A DNA stretch of 37,474 bases, taken from positions 1 through 37,474 of the forward strand of contig DXBO01000024.1 in the NCBI GenBank assembly GCA_019116485.1, read 5' to 3'. A program made the position numbers and the translations under genes. A model generated the notes under the pieces. That model saw only the letters and a list, made by a program, of their open reading frames with translations, had not been told where the DNA came from and searched no databases. How positions within the stretch are numbered: position 1 is the first letter of the stretch; every line of letters begins with the position of its first letter. The DNA comes from Candidatus Gemmiger excrementavium (GTDB lineage Bacteria > Bacillota > Clostridia > Oscillospirales > Ruminococcaceae). Of the stretch, positions 32,269 to 37,474 are shown in pieces.

Positions 32269-33075
32269 ATGGAACAGCAACGGCCTGTGCCGGGAGCACA
32301 GATTCCGCTGGAAGGTGCGGTAAACTTCCGGGAGCTGGGCGGTTACCCGGCAGCCGATGGGCGCCGGGTGCGCTATGGCTTGCTTTACCGGGGCGGAAAC
32401 CTGGATACACTGCAAAGTCCGGCGGACCGGGCGCTGGTGCAAAGTTGGAAGTTGAACACAATTCTGGACCTGCGCAGCAACGGGGAGTGCGCCAAACACC
32501 CTGACCCGTCGTTGCCGGGGGTACAATATCGCCGAATCTGCGCCATGCGTATGCGGGACGGCTCGGAGATGGACTTCTCGGCTGACGGCATCGAGCGTCT
32601 GGCCGCCGAAAAAGCCGCTTTTGAGCGGGAGGCAGGGCATCCGGTCCATGATTTTTATTGGTTCAGCATTTTGTACCGGCAAATGCCCTTTGGCAATCCC
32701 GCCTATCACGCCCTGTTCGAGTTGCTGGAACAGGGCAGGGTGCCGTTGCTGTTTCATTGCAGCTGCGGCAAAGACCGCACGGGCATCGCCGCTATGCTGA
32801 TTCTGCTGGCTTTGGGGGTCAGTCGCGAGACCGCCCTGGCGGACTACATGCTGACCAATACCTACCGCCAGGCACAGATTGAGGCCTCACTGCAGGGCAA
32901 AACGGAGGCGGAGAGGGAACTGCTGCTCTCGGTGGAAGGGGTCAGCGAATCCATGGGAGCCGGGGCGCTGGACGCCATTGTGGAACGGTTCGGCAGTTAT
33001 GAGCGCTATTTTCAGGCGGAATACGGCCTGACACCTTCCCGCTTGCAGGCCCTGCGGGATCGCTATCTGGAATAA
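32269..33075 (+). CDS. Protein tyrosine/serine phosphatase (CX5R type)
   Basis: A 268-residue phosphatase. The N-terminal NFRELGGYPAADGRRVRYGLLYRGG and LDLRS segments and the P-loop HCSCGKDRTG, with catalytic Cys164 and Arg170, match the Y_phosphatase3 (Lm LipA-like) family. It would dephosphorylate phosphoproteins or phosphoinositides through a phosphocysteine intermediate. There is no signal peptide, so it acts in the cytoplasm unless exported otherwise. GGGGAGGGGAG precedes ATG 32269; earlier in-frame ATG codons lie in the promoter/terminator zone. It is monocistronic. Confidence 0.88.
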   Translation: MEQQRPVPGAQIPLEGAVNFRELGGYPAADGRRVRYGLLYRGGNLDTLQSPADRALVQSWKLNTILDLRSNGECAKHPDPSLPGVQYRRICAMRMRDGSEMDFSADGIERLAAEKAAFEREAGHPVHDFYWFSILYRQMPFGNPAYHALFELLEQGRVPLLFHCSCGKDRTGIAAMLILLALGVSRETALADYMLTNTYRQAQIEASLQGKTEAERELLLSVEGVSESMGAGALDAIVERFGSYERYFQAEYGLTPSRLQALRDRYLE

Positions 33076-33079
33076 AAAC

Positions 33080-33107
33080 GTCCCCGGTTCCCAAAAGAAC
33101 CGGGGAC
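33080..33107. terminator. Bidirectional terminator between the phosphatase and pfkA
   Basis: An 11-bp perfect stem (33080-33090 with 33097-33107). The minus-strand tail is GTTTTTATTCC (good for pfkA); the plus-strand tail is ATTGCTTT. Confidence 0.85.
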
Positions 33108-33125
33108 ATTGCTTTACGGGAAAAA

Positions 33126-34202
33126 TCAGCCCAGGCTGATGCCCATGGCGCGGGCCACATTGAGCATGTCGCAGTTATCAGGCACGCCGCGGGTCTTGCC
33201 GGCAATCTCGGCCAGCGGGTTGGAGGTCACGCGGCTGTTGACCATGGCCACCGTAACGCCGTAGTGTTCGTCCGCCACCAGTCCGGCTGCATAGGAACCA
33301 AACTGAGTGGCCAGCACACGGTCATAGGCACTGGGGCTGCCGCCGCGCTGCATGTGGCCCGGCACGCAGATACGGGTCTCGGCACCGGTCATGCTCTCGA
33401 TCTGGTGGGCGATGCGGGCTGTAGCGGTGGTATACCCTTCCTGGGCACGCTGGGCGGTCCATTCTTTGCGTTTCATCTTGGCTTCTTCCACCGAGAACGC
33501 GCCTTCCGCCACCGCCAGGATAGAGAAGTTCTTGCCGGCCTTGGCACGGTTTTCCACGGCGGCGGCTACCTTCTTGATGTCATAGGGCTTTTCGGGAATC
33601 AGGATAATGTCGGCACCACCCGCAATGCCGGAATACAGCGTCAGCCAGCCGGCTTTGTTGCCCATGACTTCGATGCACATCACGCGGCTGTGGCTGCCCG
33701 CCGTGGTGTGGATGCGGTCAATGACGTCGGTGGCAATGTCCACAGCGGTATGGAAACCGAAGGTGACGTCGGTGCCGTAGATGTCATTGTCGATGGTCTT
33801 GGGCAGACCGATAATGTTCAGCCCTTCCTGACTCAGCAGGTTGGCGGTTTTGTGGGTGCCGTTGCCGCCCAGGCAGAGCAGGCAATCCAGCTTGGCGGCG
33901 CGGTAGTTCTTTTTCATGGCGGCCACCTTGTCCACCTTGTCTTCCTCCACCACGCGCATCTTCTTGAACGGCGTGCGCTTGGTGCCCAGGATGGTGCCGC
34001 CCACCGTCAGAATGCCGGAAAACTCATACGGCTGCATTTCCCGGTAATTGCCATTGATCAGGCCGTCGTAGCCGTTCATAATGCCTACAATTTCCACTTT
34101 GTCGCCCATGCGCTGATACAGCGCTTTGGCCGCGCCGCGGATGGTCGCGTTCAGGCCGGGGCAGTCGCCGCCGGAAGTCAGGATGCCAACACGAAATGCC
34201 AT
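33126..34202 (-). CDS. pfkA: 6-phosphofructokinase
   Basis: A 358-residue PFKA-family kinase. It phosphorylates fructose-6-phosphate in glycolysis. GILTSGGDCPGLNATIRG, TVGGTILGTKR, GGNGTHKTA at about 112-120, LPKTIDNDIYGTD, CIEVMGNKAGWL and PGHMQRGGSPSAYDR are present. The equivalent of E. coli Gly104 is Gly, as in ATP-dependent enzymes, while PKTIDND has the Lys typical of PPi-using and some ATP-using relatives. So ATP is the likely donor, but this is not settled. ATG 34202 has GGAGG about 7 bases upstream. Confidence 0.92.
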   Translation of the reverse strand: MAFRVGILTSGGDCPGLNATIRGAAKALYQRMGDKVEIVGIMNGYDGLINGNYREMQPYEFSGILTVGGTILGTKRTPFKKMRVVEEDKVDKVAAMKKNYRAAKLDCLLCLGGNGTHKTANLLSQEGLNIIGLPKTIDNDIYGTDVTFGFHTAVDIATDVIDRIHTTAGSHSRVMCIEVMGNKAGWLTLYSGIAGGADIILIPEKPYDIKKVAAAVENRAKAGKNFSILAVAEGAFSVEEAKMKRKEWTAQRAQEGYTTATARIAHQIESMTGAETRICVPGHMQRGGSPSAYDRVLATQFGSYAAGLVADEHYGVTVAMVNSRVTSNPLAEIAGKTRGVPDNCDMLNVARAMGISLG

Positions 34203-34251
34203 ATGATTACCTCCCATATACCGCGCCCGTGGCGGTGATGTTGATACTATA

Positions 34252-34280
34252 AATGTACGCTACGTGGAACGGCTTGTCAA
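34252..34280 (-). promoter_or_regulatory. Sigma-A promoter of pfkA
   Basis: On the minus strand a perfect TTGACA (34275-34280), a 17-bp spacer and TACATT (34252-34257). Confidence 0.65.
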
Positions 34281-34348
34281 CCCTGCGGCTGAAAAAAAGA
34301 ACGACGGTACGCAAGAGAAGGAAACAACAAAAAAATCCCAAAAAAGTG

Positions 34349-34377
34349 TTGACAAAACAGGGTAAAGCGGCTATAAT
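34349..34377 (+). promoter_or_regulatory. Consensus sigma-A promoter of the tRNA genes
   Basis: A perfect TTGACA (34349-34354), a 17-bp spacer and a perfect TATAAT (34372-34377), as expected for stable RNA. Confidence 0.95.
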
Positions 34378-34417
34378 AGGTAAGCGTTGAGGGCAGACGC
34401 CCGAAGCGATGCGACAT

Positions 34418-34491
34418 TGGGGATTCGCATAATGGTAGTGCAGCGGACTCTGACTCCGCCCGTGGGAGTTCGATCCTCTCATCCCCAACCA
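34418..34491 (+). tRNA. tRNA-Gln (anticodon CUG)
   Basis: A 74-base cloverleaf: acceptor TGGGGAT with ATCCCCA, anticodon stem GCGGA/TCCGC (34443-34447 with 34455-34459) and anticodon CTG at 34450-34452, GTTCGAT T-loop, and an encoded CCA end. It reads CAG. Confidence 0.93.
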
Positions 34492-34492
34492 C

Positions 34493-34522
34493 CCGCAGCA
34501 GCTCTGCTGCTGCGGTTTTTTT
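34493..34522 (+). terminator. Terminator between the two tRNA genes
   Basis: A 10-bp perfect stem (34493-34502 with 34506-34515), a TCT loop and TTTTTTT directly after the CCA of tRNA-Gln. No promoter is visible for tRNA-Pro, so it must be partly read through. Confidence 0.9.
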
Positions 34523-34524
34523 AT

Positions 34525-34600
34525 CGGGGTGTAGCGCAGTTGGTAGCGCGCTTGGTTCGGGACCAAGAGGCCGTGGGTTCGAATCCCGTCACTCCGACCA
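34525..34600 (+). tRNA. tRNA-Pro (anticodon CGG)
   Basis: A 76-base cloverleaf: acceptor CGGGGTG with CACTCCG (one G-U), anticodon stem CTTGG/CCAAG with anticodon CGG at 34558-34560, GTTCGAA T-loop, and an encoded CCA end. It reads CCG, a useful codon in a GC-rich genome. Confidence 0.93.
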
Positions 34601-34634
34601 AAAAGCTCTCAGCTCAGGCTGAGAGCTTTTTTGT
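34601..34634 (+). terminator. Terminator of tRNA-Pro
   Basis: A 13-bp perfect stem (34601-34613 with 34618-34630), a TCAG loop and TTTTTT. Confidence 0.9.
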
Positions 34635-34712
34635 TGCATGCAGGACAAAGCCGAGGGCAAGCCGTCATATGGCCGCGGTGCGTTTGGTATCTGGCAGGAG
34701 GCGAGCGACAGC

Positions 34713-35207
34713 ATGAAACGAAGCAAAATCACTGTGGCAGTGGGCGTTTTGCTGGGCGGGCTGGCGGCGGTATGCGGAGGACGAGCAGCAGCGCGTCAGG
34801 AGGCGGCTGCGCGGGCTAATGCGCAGCAGGTGCAGGAATTGTTGGCGGCGGCCCGCGATCTGGACTTACCGGTTGGAATAGAGCTGGAAGCGGTGCAGAT
34901 CTGCCATCAGCCTGTGACGTCGGATTGTTGGCAGACCTATGTGTTCGTGGTCGTCAGAACCGACGCTGCCTATGAGGAACTGAAAGCACAGTTGGAGAAC
35001 CCGCCCCGGTATCTGACCGGAGAGACCACACCGCTAAAGGTGCTGGCCTGGGATACCTGCAGTACAGCGGATTGGGCTGAAAGCATGGCGACACCGGAAT
35101 CGGCCAGGGCAGGGACTCGCTGGGTACTGAGCTGGCTGGCCCCTGCGGCGGACAGCGGGGACCGACAGCTGCAGGAAGGTCCCGTGACCGACCTGGCGGG
35201 GCTGTGA
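34713..35207 (+). CDS. Hypothetical signal-anchored protein, 164 aa
   Basis: A 164-residue protein whose first 25 residues (MKRSKITVAVGVLLGGLAAV) form a signal peptide or membrane anchor, with a Cys nearby but no good lipobox. A roughly 140-residue soluble part follows with a helical Ala/Gln-rich start (ARANAQQVQELLAAARDL) and strands such as YVFVVVRTD. I do not recognise a family. AGGAGG lies 12 bases upstream of ATG 34713, a long spacing; upstream in-frame sequence is less likely to be coding. It may be co-transcribed with the next gene. Confidence 0.55.
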   Translation: MKRSKITVAVGVLLGGLAAVCGGRAAARQEAAARANAQQVQELLAAARDLDLPVGIELEAVQICHQPVTSDCWQTYVFVVVRTDAAYEELKAQLENPPRYLTGETTPLKVLAWDTCSTADWAESMATPESARAGTRWVLSWLAPAADSGDRQLQEGPVTDLAGL

Positions 35208-35310
35208 AAAGCAGGATTTCCCACCTGCCGGGCCCTGACGAGCCGGGAAAAAACAGGCGGAAAAAGCGTACAGCCTGAAAACATCCGGGAGCAAAAAGGA
35301 GAGGCAGTCC

Positions 35311-35673
35311 ATGAGACCATTCACCGAAGGAATCTGCGTGGAAAAGGACGGATCACCCCGGTACAGGCAGGCACTGATCCGGGCATTTGCGCGGGACTAT
35401 GACATCCGCACAGACCGCTTGTGGAACTGCCTGCGCACGAAACCGCAGCGGATGGCGTTCTCCTGTGCCGCCGCAATGTCCCTGCCGGGGCCGGTACTGT
35501 TTTATCTGGAGCGCAGCGGGGAAACATATCGGACGACCTTTGACCAGGTGTGCCAGTATGTGGAGCAGTTGGAACCCTGGGAATTTCTGGATGGTTATGT
35601 ATTTGACGGCGATTACCGTTGGCTCCTTTGCATAACCCACGAGGACAATCTGTGCCTGCTGGTGAAAAAATAG
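35311..35673 (+). CDS. Hypothetical protein, 120 aa
   Basis: A 120-residue soluble protein beginning MRPFTEGICVEKDG and ending CITHEDNLCLLVKK. The C-terminal part (EPWEFLDGYVFDGDYRWLLC) is rich in aromatic and acidic residues, as often seen in immunity-type or SMI1-like proteins, but no family can be claimed. AAAAAGGAGAGG ends 8 bases before the ATG. It is separated from the previous gene by 103 bases. The gap 35674-35973 that follows holds one terminator hairpin and no convincing gene. Confidence 0.6.
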   Translation: MRPFTEGICVEKDGSPRYRQALIRAFARDYDIRTDRLWNCLRTKPQRMAFSCAAAMSLPGPVLFYLERSGETYRTTFDQVCQYVEQLEPWEFLDGYVFDGDYRWLLCITHEDNLCLLVKK

Positions 35674-35749
35674 CCCTGCCTTCCAGTCGGGGGAAGAAGG
35701 CGGCGAAAGCCCTGCACAGGCGCGGGGTAAATCCGAAAACAAACGGCAA

Positions 35750-35795
35750 ACGGCGGACTGGCCCACAGGGTCGGTCCGCCGTGCTTCAATTTTTG
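35750..35795 (+). terminator. Terminator after the 120-aa hypothetical gene
   Basis: An 11-bp stem with one G-U pair (35750-35760 with 35772-35782), an 11-base loop and GCTTCAATTTTT. The rest of 35674-35973 shows no supported gene; short frames on both strands lack ribosome binding sites. Confidence 0.6.
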
Positions 35796-35973
35796 CGGCT
35801 ATAGGCAAGGGCCGGAATATCCGAAAAACCGGTCAAGGAGAACACTTCCAACACAGTCTTCTGCCCATGGCGCAGTACGACGCTCTGAGGACATCTTTTT
35901 CTGAGCCGGCACGTGCCCCTGAAAGGCGTTCCAACTGAGGGACATCCGGGGGAAATGACGAAAATAATGGGGG

Positions 35974-37164
35974 TCAGGTTCTTCGGCACACCACCGGCAG
36001 GGACTCTTCAGCGGGCATATGGCGCCCGGCAAAGAACACACAGGGGGCCAGCAGCAGGAACGGGTTGGCCGAAAGCAGGAAAGGCTTGTTCTCCATGAAC
36101 AGGTACAGGGTCAGCGCTACCAGGCAAAGCACCTCGGTGGCGTGGCGGTGCTTTGCCAGCCGCCACAGCAGCAGCAGAAAGAAGGCCGCTACCAATACGG
36201 CACCCAGATAGCCCTTGTTCATGGGAATGGCCAGAAATACATTGTCGATGGCGTTGTGTTCGTCACCGTCGGTGGGCAGGCCGCCCAGCAGTGAGAGGTC
36301 GGCACCCCAGAACACGTTGTGCCAGATTTCGAACCGTCCCGAAAGGAAGATGCTCAGCAGCAGCAGTGCCATCCGTTCATAGGGCCATTCAGGATTGTAC
36401 ACATATCCGGCATACAGGCTGAAAGCCGCCAACCCCACAGGCAGTGCCATGGCCAGCGCGTACCAGATTTTGTTGTCAAACAACCGGGGCAAAAAGCGCT
36501 GTACGGCAAACAGCACCAGCAGCACCGCCATGGCTCCGGCGGCGCCCCGGCTGCCCGGTACTTTATAGGTAAATAGTCCCAGTGCCGCCAGGCCCAGCCA
36601 GTCGAACCAGCGCAGCCGGTCATGGCGCAGCCAGGCCCAGGCAAAACACACACCCACCAGCCGCGCACCGAATCCATTGTAATGGCCGTAGCCAAAATCC
36701 CAGTTGCGGCAGTAGAAATTGTAAGGCATCAGCGGGGTGGCAAAATGCAGCAGCTGCACAAACACCAGCCCGGCTACAGCGGCGGTCAGGTAGACCCGCA
36801 GCGCTCCCCGCAGGTCAATGTCCTTGGCGGCCAGCCCCACCAGGGCGGCCAGGAAAAACCACACATCATCCCCGTATTGGGCTGCAAAAGCGGTGTACAG
36901 CAGCACCAGGGCGGCCAGTACCGGCTGCCAGCGGGTCTGGTAATCGGTGAGCAGCAGAATCTTGCCCGCCAGAAGCGCCACCGCACCGCCCGTAAGGGCC
37001 AGCCGCGCCAGATGGCTGAGTTCCGGCAGGGTGGACTGTATGTTGGAACTGAACACCTCGGACAGAATCAGCAGCAGCGCCAGCGCCGCACAGAACACGC
37101 GCTGGGCCCACAGCTGCCGCCGCCCGGCTCCGGGGTCCAGCGGTTTGCAACGTTCTATGAGCAT
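35974..37164 (-). CDS. Polytopic membrane protein, O-antigen polymerase/ligase-like (Wzy type)
   Basis: A 396-residue protein with about ten to eleven hydrophobic segments. The central part FGYGHYNGFGARLVGVCFAW resembles the GhPN-type motif of Wzy polysaccharide polymerases, followed by a loop with RFEIWHNVFWGADLSLLGGL, and NAIDNVFLAIPMNKGYLGAV. It may polymerise or ligate surface glycan repeat units; the glycosyltransferase at 1287 is far away and no glycan cluster surrounds it. AAAGGGA lies before ATG 37164 and an extended -10 promoter is at 37194-37202. The role is inferred from topology and motif. Confidence 0.68.
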   Translation of the reverse strand: MLIERCKPLDPGAGRRQLWAQRVFCAALALLLILSEVFSSNIQSTLPELSHLARLALTGGAVALLAGKILLLTDYQTRWQPVLAALVLLYTAFAAQYGDDVWFFLAALVGLAAKDIDLRGALRVYLTAAVAGLVFVQLLHFATPLMPYNFYCRNWDFGYGHYNGFGARLVGVCFAWAWLRHDRLRWFDWLGLAALGLFTYKVPGSRGAAGAMAVLLVLFAVQRFLPRLFDNKIWYALAMALPVGLAAFSLYAGYVYNPEWPYERMALLLLSIFLSGRFEIWHNVFWGADLSLLGGLPTDGDEHNAIDNVFLAIPMNKGYLGAVLVAAFFLLLLWRLAKHRHATEVLCLVALTLYLFMENKPFLLSANPFLLLAPCVFFAGRHMPAEESLPVVCRRT

Positions 37165-37193
37165 AAAACAATCCCTTTCATGTTGTTGGGGCC

Positions 37194-37202
37194 ATTATAG
37201 CA
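37194..37202 (-). promoter_or_regulatory. Extended -10 promoter of the Wzy-like gene
   Basis: On the minus strand TGC directly precedes a perfect TATAAT (37194-37199), an extended -10 element. The -35 is weak. Confidence 0.65.
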
Positions 37203-37334
37203 TAAAATGACTGCGGTGCCTAGCCCTGGCGGCCAGGGCAGGGGAGGGGGCAAAGTCATACCTTTTTCGGGGGCTTTGGTGCAAATTCCACAACTTTCCC
37301 TCTTACGGTGCAAGAAAGATTTTCAAGAAAACTT

Positions 37335-37363
37335 TTGTGTTTTGTGCACGGATGTGGTACAAT
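37335..37363 (+). promoter_or_regulatory. Sigma-A promoter of guaB
   Basis: TTGTGT (37335-37340), a 17-bp spacer and TACAAT (37358-37363). A small inverted repeat TGCT-AATC-AGCA (37366-37377) lies at the likely start of transcription. Confidence 0.65.
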
Positions 37364-37421
37364 TCTGCTAATCAGCAAAATCCTTTGTTTATGGAAATCA
37401 GAGAGTCAGGAGCGTGTATGT

Positions 37422-37474
37422 ATGGCGTACTATTTTTCTGAACCGTCGCGTACTTTTGGTGAATATCTGCTGGT
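37422..37474 (+). CDS. guaB: IMP dehydrogenase, N-terminal start (partial)
   Basis: Only 17 codons are in the window: MAYYFSEPSRTFGEYLL. Clostridial IMP dehydrogenases begin with almost the same residues (MAY-x-EPS-x-TF-x-EYLL). The enzyme oxidises IMP to XMP, the first step to GMP. AGGAG lies 8 bases before ATG 37422, and a promoter is at 37335-37363. The gene continues past the window edge, so no catalytic residue can be checked. Confidence 0.7.
   Translation, partial: MAYYFSEPSRTFGEYLL

Noticed and set aside
35786-36098. Short frames on both strands in the gap after the 120-aa gene
   Set aside because: They lack ribosome binding sites, overlap the end of the Wzy-like gene or the terminator, and show no recognisable protein.
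37203-37421. Purine riboswitch before guaB
   Set aside because: No conserved purine aptamer core or kissing-loop pattern is visible; only a short inverted repeat at 37366-37377.
1-37474. CRISPR arrays, insertion sequences, phage genes or integrases
   Set aside because: No regular spacer-repeat series, no terminal inverted repeats with a transposase, and no phage or integrase motif were seen.

Overview
The window looks like a chromosomal segment of a GC-rich Gram-positive anaerobe of the Clostridia, most likely an Oscillospiraceae/Ruminococcaceae gut commensal of the Faecalibacterium-Gemmiger-Subdoligranulum type. The reasons are the GC-rich codon use with strong AAGGAGG-type ribosome binding sites, the Firmicutes order rimP-nusA-rnpM-ylxQ-infB-rbfA-nrnA-truB-ribF-rpsO-pnp, a eukaryote-type single-chain glycyl-tRNA synthetase, an EndoA-like MazF, tRNA genes that encode their CCA end, and TmcAL. 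The genus is inferred from general resemblance, not from a search. I see no insertion sequence, phage, integrase or CRISPR array. Coding density is high and genes are separated by strong terminators and recognisable sigma-A promoters.

Layout. 1-1132: the tail of pncB, a terminator that carries the ribosome binding site of the next gene, a small membrane protein (putative ABC-transporter type IV family) and two very small ORFs around an AT-rich promoter island. 1205-4451: a family-2 glycosyltransferase, a HAD phosphatase, a convergent MerR-type regulator with a membrane tail and its own 19-bp-spacer promoter, and a hypothetical protein. 4491-8381: cca, a nitroreductase, acpS, a membrane acyltransferase and an orphan MazF-type toxin behind a second terminator/ribosome-binding-site hairpin. 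8401-10351 (minus): glyQS and a 73-aa ORF, with a structured 300-bp gap. 10527-13306: murC and an M29 aminopeptidase. 13305-14911 (minus): a PadR/DUF2812 pair with a tandem operator.

14984-25975 is the translation and RNA superoperon: rimP, nusA, rnpM, ylxQ, infB, rbfA, nrnA, truB and ribF, then rpsO and pnp with their own signals. It links ribosome maturation, transcription elongation, initiation, tRNA pseudouridylation, flavin synthesis and RNA decay. 25993-28583: ackA (minus) diverges from tmcAL (plus), and both enzymes handle acetate. 28552-33107: a GltD-like oxidoreductase, a lipoprotein, a fructose-1-phosphate kinase type enzyme and a tyrosine phosphatase. 33126-34280: pfkA (minus). 34349-34634: tRNA-Gln(CUG) and tRNA-Pro(CGG). 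34713-37202: two hypothetical proteins and a Wzy-like polytopic membrane protein (minus). 37335-37474: promoter and first codons of guaB.

The most unusual signal is a pair of look-alike elements (202-255 and 7914-7963). In each, an intrinsic terminator hairpin has the Shine-Dalgarno sequence of the next gene inside its 3' arm, and the start codon follows the U-tract directly. One of them controls a MazF toxin that has no antitoxin gene beside it.
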